From an uncultured Veillonella sp. (GTDB lineage: Bacteria; Bacillota; Negativicutes; Veillonellales; Veillonellaceae): DNA of 22,923 bases. Below, piece by piece: positions 13,940-22,346 of the stretch (the first letter of the stretch is position 1; each line of letters opens with the position of its first letter). Location of the stretch: NCBI RefSeq assembly GCF_900545795.1, contig NZ_URAR01000027.1, forward strand, positions 1 to 22,923. Direction: 5' to 3'. The translations under genes were made by a program, and so were the position numbers. The notes under the pieces were generated by a model that searched no databases, was not told the origin of the DNA, and saw only the letters and a list, made by a program, of their open reading frames with translations.

Positions 13940-15100
13940 ATGGAACGATTATATAATGAAATCATAAAAGTAGAATTTATAGAGCGCCCGAATCGTTTTG
14001 TCGTGCAGGTGCGTTTGCCGAATCAAGAGATTGTGGCAGCTCATCTTCCTAATCCAGGGCGCATGTGGGAGCTTTTATTTCCACGCATTGGCATGTATGT
14101 GGTGCCACATGAGAAGCCTGGGGCTAAAACAAAGTTTCGCGTCATTGGCATTGAACGGGATGGCGTGCCCATTATGCTAGACACAAATTATAGTAATGAT
14201 GTGGCAGCGTATTTAATCAATGAAAAGCAGATTCCTGGTTGGGAAGAGTGGCAGGTGGTGCGCCGCGAGTATACAGTGGGGCATAGCCGATTTGACTTGC
14301 TTTTAACGAATGCCGCAGGTGATGATTTTTTAGTAGAAGTTAAATCCTGTACTTTGTTTAGTGACGAAGGGGCTATGTTCCCTGATGCCATTACTGAACG
14401 AGGGCGAAAGCATCTACTACATCTTCGCAGTTTGCGTGATGAAGGCTATAGAACGGGTATTTTGTTTTTAGTTCAATGGGATCGAGCGCACTGGTTCTTA
14501 CCTGATTATCACACTGATTTAGCCTTTGCCACCACCTTTAAAGAGGTGGTACCATATCTCGACTGGAAGGCTGTGGCAGTGAAGTGGACTGAGGAATTCA
14601 CCATGCCTAAAGTAGTGAGACAATGTACTTATAAAGGCGAGATTGTTGAACAGGAAGGTCAAGATAGAGGCGATTATTTTGTTGTTTTAGAGTTAGAAGC
14701 TGATTTAGATTTAGAAGTTGGGAGTAAGGGCATAATGCATTTCCCTAAAGGGTTTTACACTTATGTAGGGTCAGCAAAGGCCAATTTGACGAAGCGTTTA
14801 GAACGACATAAGCGAAAACGCAAAAAATTACATTGGCATTTAGATTATTTTAGATCCCATTGTGAAATGATTGCTACTTTGCCCATTCGAAGTAGTGCTG
14901 ATTTAGAATGTGAACTTAGCTCTGCCATGAAAAGCATCGCAGCTTGGTCGATAAAAGGCTTTGGCTGTAGTGACTGCGATTGTGATAGTCATTTGTATGG
15001 TACCACCTTTAATCCTATTCACAACGAAGCCTTCATGCAGCTTGTAGAGGATTTCCGCATGAATCGCCTAGATTCAGTGATGCGGGGTGAGGCAAGGTAA
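13940..15100 (+). CDS. sfsA: SfsA nuclease fused to a GIY-YIG (Uri-like) domain
   Basis: SfsA is a DNA/RNA nuclease of the PD-(D/E)xK fold, first named for sugar fermentation stimulation. Numbering here counts from the long reading at TTG 13901. The SfsA part covers ~19-235, with R-P-N-R-F, L-P-N-P-G-R-M, and active-site residues S-R-F-D (D132) and E146-V-K148-S. The C-terminal ~285-375 is a DUF123/Uri-type GIY-YIG domain: G-F-Y-T-Y-V-G-S-A, R299, H303, W-H-L-D-Y, and a Cys-rich G-C-S-D-C-D-C-D-S-H-L. Both catalytic sets look intact, giving two nuclease folds in one protein. ATG 13940 (M-E-R-L-Y-N-E-I) is preferred because TTG 13901 has no ribosome site and family proteins start near here. 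Confidence 0.9.
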   Translation: MERLYNEIIKVEFIERPNRFVVQVRLPNQEIVAAHLPNPGRMWELLFPRIGMYVVPHEKPGAKTKFRVIGIERDGVPIMLDTNYSNDVAAYLINEKQIPGWEEWQVVRREYTVGHSRFDLLLTNAAGDDFLVEVKSCTLFSDEGAMFPDAITERGRKHLLHLRSLRDEGYRTGILFLVQWDRAHWFLPDYHTDLAFATTFKEVVPYLDWKAVAVKWTEEFTMPKVVRQCTYKGEIVEQEGQDRGDYFVVLELEADLDLEVGSKGIMHFPKGFYTYVGSAKANLTKRLERHKRKRKKLHWHLDYFRSHCEMIATLPIRSSADLECELSSAMKSIAAWSIKGFGCSDCDCDSHLYGTTFNPIHNEAFMQLVEDFRMNRLDSVMRGEAR

Positions 15101-15157
15101 CTCAAGGGCTTATAAAATAGGAAAAAAGCCTATAAAGTAGCAATATATAGGGAAAAA

Positions 15158-15166
15158 TGATATAAT
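15158..15166 (+). promoter_or_regulatory. Extended -10 promoter of gyrA
   Basis: TGATATAAT matches an extended -10 element, 58 nt before the gyrA GTG. The -35 position is poorly matched. The parA promoter in this window has the same architecture. Confidence 0.55.
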
Positions 15167-15224
15167 ATAAGTTGGTAAATTTCCAAAAAATCGTACATGT
15201 TGTATTGTTAAATGAGGTGAGACT

Positions 15225-17699
15225 GTGGAGGAAACGACCTGGAGTCATGGGAAAATTGAACCCATCCAGATTGATAAAGAAATGAAGAGCTCCTATATCG
15301 ACTACGCCATGAGCGTAATCGTTATGCGTGCCTTACCAGATGTTAGGGATGGTCTAAAACCAGTGCATCGTCGTATTTTATACGCTATGCACGAAACAGG
15401 CATGACGCCTAACAAGCCATATAAAAAATCAGCTCGTATCGTCGGTGACGTACTTGGTAAATATCATCCACATGGTGATAGTTCCGTATATGATGCGACG
15501 GTTCGCTTAGCGCAGGATTTTAACACGCGCTATCTATTAGTTGATGGTCATGGTAACTTTGGTTCTATTGACGGCGACTCAGCGGCAGCGATGCGTTATA
15601 CAGAAGTTCGCATGGCTAAGATTACCACTGAAATGCTAGCTGATATCGACAAAGATACTGTTGATTTTATGGCTAACTATGATGAATCCTTGCAGGAGCC
15701 AACAGTGCTACCAGCAAAGATTCCAAATCTACTTATTAATGGTTCGTCCGGTATTGCTGTAGGGATGGCAACAAATATACCACCACACAATCTTAATGAA
15801 GTAGCTGATGGCTTAATTATGCTCATCGACAATCCGGCGGTAACTACGGAAGAGTTGATGACGGCTATTAAAGGGCCAGACTTCCCAACAGGGGCTTTGA
15901 TTTTAGGTCGTGAAGGCATTAAAAAAGCCTATAGCACTGGTCGCGGCAGTATTAAAATGCGCGCTCGTGCAACGATTGAAGAAATGAATAAAGGGAAGCA
16001 TCGCATTGTTGTGACAGAAATCCCATATCAAGTTAATAAAGCTCGTGTTATTGAGGCTATTGCTGAACTTAGTCGCGATAAAGTTATCGATGGTATTACG
16101 GCCCTTCGCGATGAGTCAGACCGCCGTGGTATGCGCATCGTTGTAGAATTACGCGCTGATGTGCAGCCTGATATTGTGCTTAACAAATTGTACAAGCATA
16201 CGCAATTACAAGAGTCCTTTGGCGTGATTATGCTCGCCTTGGTAGATGGTCATCCAAAAGTATTAACTTTAAAAGAAGTACTATCTCATTATTTAAACCA
16301 TCGTCTAGGTGTTATTGTTCGCCGTACGCAATTTGAATTGGCAAAGGCGGAAGCACGCGCTCATATTTTAGAAGGTTTATTAATCGCTCTTGATCATATT
16401 GATGAAGTCATTGCTACGATTCGCGCTTCTGAAACTGATGATATTGCGAAAAATGCATTGATTAGTAAATTCGGCCTTACTGAAAAGCAAGCCGTAGCGA
16501 TTCTAGATATGCGTTTACGCCGTTTGACCGGTTTGGAACGAGAAAAAATCGAAGAAGAATACAAGCAATTAGAACTTCTTATTGCTGATTTGAAAGCGAT
16601 TCTTGCTAGTGAAGAACGTCAACGCGGCATCATCAAAGAAGAGTTAACTGACATGAAGCATAAATATGGCGATGAACGACGCAGTGAGATTACTATTGAT
16701 ACATCTGACCTTGATGTGGAAGACTTGATTGCAGATGAAGAAATGGTTATCACCTTAACTCGTCAAGGCTATATTAAGCGCATGAATGCTAATGTATATC
16801 GCAACCAGCACAAAGGTGGCGTTGGTGTTGTGGGTATGAAGACGAAGGAAGATGACTATGTAGTTCAAATCCTTCATGTACGCACTCATAATACCTTGCT
16901 ATTCTTTACAACAGCAGGTCGTGCATATCGCTTGAAGGGCTATGAAGTGCCAGAAGCATCAAGCCGCAATTCAAGAGGCACAGCGATTATTAATGTATTG
17001 CCACTCAATGTGGGCGAGTCCGTAACGACTATGATTGACTTGGAAACAGTAAATCATGATCTTAACCTCTTCTTAGTGACTAAGCATGGGGTAGTAAAAC
17101 GTACGTCCATTGAAGAATATCGCAATATTCGTCGCAGTGGCTTAAATGCAATTTCTCTTGGCGAAGATGATCGACTTATTTCTGTTTGCATTACAGCAGG
17201 TGGTCAAGAAGTGCTTATTGGTACGCGCAAAGGGATGGCGATTCGTTTTAGCGAAGAAGATGCTCGTCTCATGAAGCGTTCGGCGCAAGGTGTACGCGGC
17301 ATTAAGCTCAATAGCGGTGATGAAGTAGTAGGTGCTGGCATTATTAATGGCACAGGTGAAGTTTGCCAAGTATTTACTATCAGTGAAGAAGGCTTTGGTA
17401 AACGCAATAGTGAAGATGCTTATACCTTACAAAAACGCGGTGGCAAAGGTACGAAAAACTTCCGCATTACCGATAAAACTGGTGATGTAGTGGCCGTTGA
17501 AATCGTTACTGATGACGATGAAGTGATGTTAATTTCTGAAATGGGTAAAATTATCCGCTTCGATATGAAAGACATTGCTATTAAAAAAGGCAAAGCTATT
17601 TCCGGTGTTAAAACCCAAAACTTAGAACCAGGCGATAAAGTAGCTTCTGTAGCTATTATTGCAAAGGCTGAGTTAGAAGGGGACGACGAACAAGAATAA
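15225..17699 (+). CDS. gyrA: DNA gyrase subunit A
   Basis: GyrA breaks and rejoins DNA in the A2B2 gyrase that introduces negative supercoils. The 824-residue length is normal. The catalytic Tyr is Y125 in A-M-R-Y-T-E. The quinolone-resistance region reads H-P-H-G-D-S-S-V-Y-D with S86 and D90 (E. coli S83 and D87) unchanged, so no common resistance substitution is visible. The C-terminal wrapping domain carries the GyrA box Q736-K-R-G-G-K-G, required for wrapping and so for true gyrase rather than topoisomerase IV activity. The tail is acidic (E-G-D-D-E-Q-E). The GTG start has GAGGTGA 4 nt upstream. gyrB is not adjacent within the window; a strong structured terminator follows. Confidence 0.97.
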   Translation: MEETTWSHGKIEPIQIDKEMKSSYIDYAMSVIVMRALPDVRDGLKPVHRRILYAMHETGMTPNKPYKKSARIVGDVLGKYHPHGDSSVYDATVRLAQDFNTRYLLVDGHGNFGSIDGDSAAAMRYTEVRMAKITTEMLADIDKDTVDFMANYDESLQEPTVLPAKIPNLLINGSSGIAVGMATNIPPHNLNEVADGLIMLIDNPAVTTEELMTAIKGPDFPTGALILGREGIKKAYSTGRGSIKMRARATIEEMNKGKHRIVVTEIPYQVNKARVIEAIAELSRDKVIDGITALRDESDRRGMRIVVELRADVQPDIVLNKLYKHTQLQESFGVIMLALVDGHPKVLTLKEVLSHYLNHRLGVIVRRTQFELAKAEARAHILEGLLIALDHIDEVIATIRASETDDIAKNALISKFGLTEKQAVAILDMRLRRLTGLEREKIEEEYKQLELLIADLKAILASEERQRGIIKEELTDMKHKYGDERRSEITIDTSDLDVEDLIADEEMVITLTRQGYIKRMNANVYRNQHKGGVGVVGMKTKEDDYVVQILHVRTHNTLLFFTTAGRAYRLKGYEVPEASSRNSRGTAIINVLPLNVGESVTTMIDLETVNHDLNLFLVTKHGVVKRTSIEEYRNIRRSGLNAISLGEDDRLISVCITAGGQEVLIGTRKGMAIRFSEEDARLMKRSAQGVRGIKLNSGDEVVGAGIINGTGEVCQVFTISEEGFGKRNSEDAYTLQKRGGKGTKNFRITDKTGDVVAVEIVTDDDEVMLISEMGKIIRFDMKDIAIKKGKAISGVKTQNLEPGDKVASVAIIAKAELEGDDEQE

Positions 17700-17721
17700 T
17701 CGTCGAATCATATAAATAAGT

Positions 17722-17800
17722 AAAACCTCAGTGGCGCTAGCTACTTTACAGGAGATGTATATCTTATGTAGAGGGGCTAGGTCCTGAGGTTTTGTTTTTA
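17722..17800. terminator. Structured terminator between gyrA and the LysE-family gene
   Basis: AAAACCTCAG (17722-17731) and CTGAGGTTTT (17784-17793) form a perfect 10-bp stem, followed by GTTTTTATTT. The 52-nt interior can itself fold through CTAGC (17737-17741) and GCTAG (17776-17780). It can serve both converging genes. The interior is long for a simple terminator. Confidence 0.8.
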
Positions 17801-17869
17801 TTTCGGTAAGATATTTCTTAGAAATTTATAAAAATTTTATAAAAGCTTATGGCAACACATCATTAGCTC

Positions 17870-18451
17870 TTAAAGCATACTGTATACGCATTCAAGTAGC
17901 GTTAAGGCTAGTAGGATGTTGATGAGTCGAAAATGTTTGTTGTATACGCGCTGTAAAGCAAGCCCGGCAGCAATCCAGGAACTAGTGGCAATGCAGCCGA
18001 TGGTGGCAATGAAAATATTGGCAGATAAAATCCAAATGATGTCAGTTGTATAGGGCGTGATATAACCAGTTAAGGCTGTAATGGCAAAGATATAGATTTT
18101 AACATTTACAAATTGTAGTAAGAATCCTTTTAGGAACGAGGCCTTATGAGTTTGTGTATGTACTGTAGGCTTGCTAGTCGCAATGCTATAGGCAAGCCAG
18201 AGAATATATGCAATGCCAAAGTATTTTATGATGGTAAGCACTTGCGGAAAACTGCTGCCTAAAAAGGATACGAACAATCCACTGATGATTTGAACTGCAA
18301 AATAGCCAGCAAAAATACCAAAGAATAAAGGCTTGCCTTTAGACCAGCCATAGGTATTGGTGGTGTTTAAGGCTAAAATATTGCCAGGGCCAGGTGTAAA
18401 GGCATTGATGATACAGTATAGAACATAATTAGCTAGTATATAGGATGACAT
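17870..18451 (-). CDS. LysE/RhtB-family amino-acid exporter
   Basis: A 193-residue inner-membrane protein with about six hydrophobic segments. The family signature T-P-G-P-G-N is at 19-24 in the first segment, and a G-I-F-A-G-Y motif follows. LysE/RhtB proteins export amino acids such as lysine, arginine, threonine or homoserine lactone by proton exchange; the substrate is not readable here. AAGGAG lies close upstream of the ATG. A LysR-type regulator is encoded 218 nt upstream on the same strand, although a terminator lies between. Regulation of the exporter by that LysR protein is a reasonable inference. Confidence 0.9.
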   Translation of the reverse strand: MSSYILANYVLYCIINAFTPGPGNILALNTTNTYGWSKGKPLFFGIFAGYFAVQIISGLFVSFLGSSFPQVLTIIKYFGIAYILWLAYSIATSKPTVHTQTHKASFLKGFLLQFVNVKIYIFAITALTGYITPYTTDIIWILSANIFIATIGCIATSSWIAAGLALQRVYNKHFRLINILLALTLLECVYSML

Positions 18452-18580
18452 ATGAAACTCCTTTGTATGAGATAGTCTTTGTTTAGATTACAAAGACTGG
18501 CATTGATTTTACATTTTTTAGAAATAGATTATGCCTATCATACTATATATACTTATGTAATAGGTAATAGTTAAAAAATT

Positions 18581-18616
18581 AAGCCATCCATAGTTTTTAG
18601 CTATGGATGGCTTTTT
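18581..18616. terminator. Bidirectional terminator after the LysR gene
   Basis: AAGCCATCCATAG (18581-18593) and CTATGGATGGCTT (18601-18613) form a perfect 13-bp stem with a 7-nt loop. It has a T-run on the plus side and an A-run (18573-18578) that gives a U-run on the minus strand. It would end the LysR transcript before the LysE-family gene, which then needs its own promoter. Confidence 0.9.
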
Positions 18617-18669
18617 GCCAAGTATCAATTATATAAAAATACAAGCTATTATATCTTTAAATGTGGTGA

Positions 18670-19575
18670 TTAATGCTTATTTTCATAAGTCTTTAACGCT
18701 TCTATATACAGTAAGGCTAACTCGGAAAGTGTTTGATTTTTTAATTTTACATAGCCAATGGTGATGGATTCATCATAATCTAGGGGAATAGCAATGAGTA
18801 CGTCGCCCTGTAAATAGCTAGGCATAATGCCAATAGAAATAGTATAGCCATCGAGTCCCACTAATAGATTGACAACAGAGGCGCGATCGCTGATGCGGAT
18901 TAGTTTATCAGTAGGTAAGGTGCTGAGCAATTCTTCTGAAAAATAATTTGATTCATAGGGACCTTGTAAAAAGTTAAGTCGTGCATAAGGTTTTAAATCC
19001 TCTAAGGTGACGATAGATTTAGTTGACAAGGGGTGATTCTTGCGCAAAAATACATGAGGTTTGGTAGTGAATAAGGGAATGAATTGAAGTTGGCGTTGCT
19101 CTATTTCTTTGCGCAATACAGCTTCATTGGATTGACTTAAGTAGAGCACGCCTAAATCGCTGAAGCGATTTTTTACATCCTCTAAAATTTGATAGGTCTG
19201 TGTTTCATTGAGGATAAACTCAAACCGCTCTTCACCGAATTGTTTTACCATTTCAACAAAGGCATTGGCTGTAAATGTATAGTGTTGTGTGGAGACTGAA
19301 AAGCGGATATTAGAAGGCCGATTATTGATAAAATTATCTTCTAATAAATCGACTTGTTGTTGTACTGCTCGCGCGTAGCCAATAAATTGTTGCCCAAACT
19401 GAGTTAATATAACGCCATTGCGACGGCGAATAAAGAGCGGTGCTTGGAGCTCTTTTTCAATATCTTGTAAGGCGTTGGATAAACTGGGTTGAGAAATAAA
19501 TAAACGCCTAGCAGCCTCAGTAATAGAGTTAGTTTCGGCAATGGCTAGAATGTATTTTATTTGTTGTAAGGTCAT
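18670..19575 (-). CDS. LysR-type transcriptional regulator
   Basis: A 301-residue LysR-family regulator. The N-terminal winged helix-turn-helix (~1-60) reads L-Q-Q-I-K-Y-I-L-A-I-A-E, then S-I-T-E-A-A-R-R-L-F-I-S-Q-P-S-L-S-N-A-L, the family consensus. It is followed by a linker helix and an effector-binding domain (~90-295) that senses a small ligand. The N-terminus most resembles CysL/CynR-type members, but the ligand cannot be named. An inverted repeat ATCCTA-N19-TAGGAT lies directly upstream and may be its own operator. The exporter downstream is the obvious candidate target. Confidence 0.95.
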   Translation of the reverse strand: MTLQQIKYILAIAETNSITEAARRLFISQPSLSNALQDIEKELQAPLFIRRRNGVILTQFGQQFIGYARAVQQQVDLLEDNFINNRPSNIRFSVSTQHYTFTANAFVEMVKQFGEERFEFILNETQTYQILEDVKNRFSDLGVLYLSQSNEAVLRKEIEQRQLQFIPLFTTKPHVFLRKNHPLSTKSIVTLEDLKPYARLNFLQGPYESNYFSEELLSTLPTDKLIRISDRASVVNLLVGLDGYTISIGIMPSYLQGDVLIAIPLDYDESITIGYVKLKNQTLSELALLYIEALKTYENKH

Positions 19576-19582
19576 GTACTAG

Positions 19583-19613
19583 ATCCTATATAAGATTGTA
19601 TATTGTGTAGGAT
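19583..19613. promoter_or_regulatory. Inverted repeat upstream of the LysR gene
   Basis: ATCCTA (19583-19588) and TAGGAT (19608-19613) are 6-bp inverted arms 19 bp apart, just upstream of the LysR start. LysR regulators often bind such dyads near their own gene. The arm nearest the gene also supplies the AGGAT that may serve as ribosome site. Confidence 0.4.
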
Positions 19614-19804
19614 TTAAAATAATAGATAGTAAGGGATGAAATAAATTGTATTGAAGTAAAAGACTCTGATAAATTTTGTGTTTATTATAACATGGTAAGG
19701 GACTAAATGTTCATAATTCTCTTTTCGCCTATTCTATGATACAATACATATAGATAGAATGAGATATATAGATATAGATAATTTTATAAAATTAAATTAT
19801 GTAG

Positions 19805-19834
19805 TATAATAGATTTGCTGTGTATTTTTACAGC
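19805..19834 (+). promoter_or_regulatory. Possible promoter and leader hairpin of the DUF2156 gene
   Basis: TATAAT (19805-19810) is followed at once by GCTGT-N8-ACAGC (19817-19834), a small hairpin that would sit at the 5' end of the transcript. No clear -35 is present. The leader to the ATT start would be about 150 nt. The rest of the 19614-19804 gap is AT-rich (ATAGATATAGATA-type stretches) with no gene seen. Confidence 0.35.
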
Positions 19835-19967
19835 CTTTATTTTCAAGTTTATGTGAGCGCTAGTGGCATGATCTTGGGGCAAAAGGGTGTGAAATTACTA
19901 ACAATATATGCGAGTTTGTACTACAGTGCAGACTATGATTTGATAGAGTTTTCAGGAGGCGATTCCG

Positions 19968-20885
19968 ATTTTAGATTTTAGACGTTTTGAATTAAAAGAT
20001 AAACCTTTAATTGATGCTTATTTTGCAGAGCATCATTATGAAGCATCAGATTGTTGCTTCACAACTTTATTTATGTGGCAAGATCCATATGGTATCGAAT
20101 GGGCTGAAGAAGATGGCGTTCTCTTTATTAAAGGGGGCGGTAAACGCGAACCATTCATGTTACCTCCTTTCGCAGGAAAAGATGCTAAGTTCGTAGATGG
20201 CCTTGAAATGGCTAAAGAGTGGTTTAAGGAAAACAATTTGCCATTTAGATTAAAAGGGGTAAACCCTATTATGGTAGAGCGTATGAACAACCTTTGCCCT
20301 GATTGTTATGAATTTACGCCAGACCGCGATAATTTCGAGTATATTTATAGAACGCAAGACATGATTACCTTAGCTGGTAAAAAATTGCGTCAGAAGAAAA
20401 ATCATTTAAATCAATTCCGCATGCAATACACTAATTATGAATACATGCCATTGACTGATGATATTTTTGCTGATTGCATTGCTACCGCTGAGTCTTGGGT
20501 GGAAACACATCACGAAGAAGGTATTGAGGATGAGCTTGAAGCGATTAAATTGCTCTTTACTCATTGGGATGAATTGGGTCTAGTAGGGGGCGCCATTAAA
20601 TTATTTGGTCGCATCGAAGCCTTTACTATTGGTCAAATGTTAAATGACCGCATGGCTCTCATTCACATTGAAAAAGCAAATCCAACGATTCGTGGTTTGT
20701 ATCAAGCTATTAATAATGAATTTTTACGTCACGAATTTGCTGATGTTGAATTCGTTAACCGTGAAGAAGATATGGGCTTACCTGGCTTACGTAAAGCAAA
20801 AGAATCATATAATCCTGATCATTATGCAGAAAAATATGATGCTATATGCCTTAAAGAAAAAGCCGCTGCAGAAGCCAATGCATAA
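19968..20885 (+). CDS. DUF2156 protein with a probable ATT start codon
   Basis: A 305-residue protein of the DUF2156 family, related to the acyltransferase-like C-terminal domain of phosphatidylglycerol lysyltransferases. The first ATG is at 20073, but that reading has no good ribosome site and discards 35 family-like residues (L-D-F-R-R-F-E-L-K-D-K-P-L-I-D-A-Y-F, then C-F-T-T-L-F). The frame is open back to a TAG at 19944, and no ATG, GTG, TTG or CTG lies between. A perfect AGGAGG (19954-19959) is 8 nt before ATT 19968. The rest shows G-x-x-L-K-K/R-Q-K-K-N-H-L-N-Q-F and a closing R-K-A-K-E-S-Y. It is probably cytoplasmic. Specific function is unknown. An Eis-like acetyltransferase follows after a terminator. 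Confidence 0.87.
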   Translation: MLDFRRFELKDKPLIDAYFAEHHYEASDCCFTTLFMWQDPYGIEWAEEDGVLFIKGGGKREPFMLPPFAGKDAKFVDGLEMAKEWFKENNLPFRLKGVNPIMVERMNNLCPDCYEFTPDRDNFEYIYRTQDMITLAGKKLRQKKNHLNQFRMQYTNYEYMPLTDDIFADCIATAESWVETHHEEGIEDELEAIKLLFTHWDELGLVGGAIKLFGRIEAFTIGQMLNDRMALIHIEKANPTIRGLYQAINNEFLRHEFADVEFVNREEDMGLPGLRKAKESYNPDHYAEKYDAICLKEKAAAEANA

Positions 20886-20890
20886 ATTTT

Positions 20891-20919
20891 AGGGAGTCCG
20901 TAGGGCTCCCTATTTTTTT
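20891..20919 (+). terminator. Terminator between the DUF2156 and GNAT genes
   Basis: AGGGAG (20891-20896) pairs with CTCCCT (20906-20911) across a 9-nt loop, and a run of seven T follows. With only 63 nt between the genes, it may pass part of the transcription through to the GNAT gene. Confidence 0.85.
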
Positions 20920-20948
20920 CAAAATTTACCGAGGAAAGGGTGATATAG

Positions 20949-22211
20949 ATGGAATTTAGAATTGCTAAAGAAAGTGACACACGAGCGGTAAAACGCCTTT
21001 GGGACTACTGTTTTGAAACAGAAGATACACCTTTTTTTAAATATTACTTTGAAAAAGCCTATGAGCCAGAGCATACATTAGTCGGCTATGAAGGTGATTT
21101 ACTAGCTAGCATGGTGCATTTGCGCCAATACAATATTAATGTACGAGGTGCTGTAATCCCTATGAGTTACATGGTAGGTGTTGCCACTGACCCTGTAGCG
21201 CGCCGTGGCGGTATTGGTGGTCGTTTATTGACTCATGCCTTAGAGGACTTGCGACGAAGAAAACAAGGTTTGACGATTTTAATGCCTTCCAAAGCAGCTT
21301 TTTATCAACAATATGGCTGGGATTTATATGCTCACCAATGGGTACAGACTTTGCCATTAGAAGAGCTCCGTCCTTTAACAGATAAGACTATGGAGTTTGG
21401 CCTTATTCAGGACGTAAGTGAATGGCCTTTATTGGCGCCTGTGTATGAAGCCTATACAAAACATACATCAGGCTATGCCGTGCGTGGTGAAAAAGAATGG
21501 ACTCGCCTCTTAGAGAGTCTCTTTGCTGAAGGCGTGCGCATTGCGTATGTACGTGGTCCAGTTGAAGGTACAGGTCATACAGAGGCTGTGCAGGATGAAG
21601 GTCCTATAGAAGGCTATGCTATGTATCGTTTAGGAGCTAGTGAGATCCCTGTAACAGAGTTTATTTATTCAACCCGACGTGCCCAGCGTGGTCTTTTAAA
21701 CTATTTTTATAATCACCGTTCTCAAGGCGAGACTCTTCGTTGGAATGAAGGGCTTGGGGATGAATCCTATATATTCCATCCTGATGGAAAAACAGGGCAT
21801 ACGACAATGCCATATATGATGAGTCGTATTGTAGATGTGTCATTAGCTATTGAGCAAGTACCGGCTAAAAAAGAGGCGGTACAATCTCTCTTAGGCAGTG
21901 GCAATACTCAATTTAAAATGCGCGTTTTAGATACTATGGCGCAGTGGAATGATGGCATATTCCAGTTTTCTATTGGAGAGGATCAGAAGGTGGTGGCACA
22001 GCCTGTAGATGAGGCGGAGGCGCAAGGCCTAGAGGGCACCATCCCTACCATTACAGTGGGCGGCCTAGGTCTTATTTTGATGGGCCGCATGACCGCATCA
22101 CAGCTCGTATTTGAAGGTAAATTAACTGTTCCTGCTGGTTGTGATTACATCGTGGAAGCACTGGATGCGCTCTATCCTAAGCAAACAACCTTTATCAATG
22201 AATGGTGGTAA
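20949..22211 (+). CDS. Eis-like GNAT N-acetyltransferase
   Basis: A 420-residue acetyltransferase with the three-part layout of the Eis family. The N-terminal GNAT domain has M-V-G-V-A-T-D-P and the acetyl-CoA loop R-R-G-G-I-G-G-R-L at ~85-93. F-Y-Q-Q-Y-G-W at 118-124 carries the expected Tyr. A second GNAT-like part lies at ~150-290. A sterol-carrier-like C-terminal domain (~300-420) ends in an aromatic pair (E-W-W), as Eis proteins end in an aromatic carboxylate. Eis enzymes acetylate amines, including aminoglycosides in mycobacteria; the native substrate here is unknown and resistance should not be assumed. GGAAAGGG precedes the ATG. Confidence 0.9.
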   Translation: MEFRIAKESDTRAVKRLWDYCFETEDTPFFKYYFEKAYEPEHTLVGYEGDLLASMVHLRQYNINVRGAVIPMSYMVGVATDPVARRGGIGGRLLTHALEDLRRRKQGLTILMPSKAAFYQQYGWDLYAHQWVQTLPLEELRPLTDKTMEFGLIQDVSEWPLLAPVYEAYTKHTSGYAVRGEKEWTRLLESLFAEGVRIAYVRGPVEGTGHTEAVQDEGPIEGYAMYRLGASEIPVTEFIYSTRRAQRGLLNYFYNHRSQGETLRWNEGLGDESYIFHPDGKTGHTTMPYMMSRIVDVSLAIEQVPAKKEAVQSLLGSGNTQFKMRVLDTMAQWNDGIFQFSIGEDQKVVAQPVDEAEAQGLEGTIPTITVGGLGLILMGRMTASQLVFEGKLTVPAGCDYIVEALDALYPKQTTFINEWW

Positions 22212-22250
22212 GCTAAGGCGCTTATTTTGTTATGACTAAGATATACTTTG

Positions 22251-22278
22251 TTGTTTTATCTAAAATTCAGCGTATAAT
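22251..22278 (+). promoter_or_regulatory. Promoter of the short-chain dehydrogenase gene
   Basis: TTGTTT (22251-22256), a 16-bp spacer and TATAAT (22273-22278) form a good sigma-70 match, 68 nt before the start codon. Confidence 0.6.
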
Positions 22279-22346
22279 AGGAACTAAGATTGACTATTAC
22301 CTGTCTGTTTAATAATTTGTCCGTTCAATGCAAAGGAGAATGTATT

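Noticed and set aside
15305..15525. Quinolone-resistance region of gyrA examined for resistance substitutions.
   Set aside because: The key Ser and Asp positions (S86, D90) are the sensitive-type residues.
20949..22211. Eis-like protein as an aminoglycoside-resistance gene.
   Set aside because: Family membership alone does not show resistance; most Eis-like homologues have no established drug substrate.
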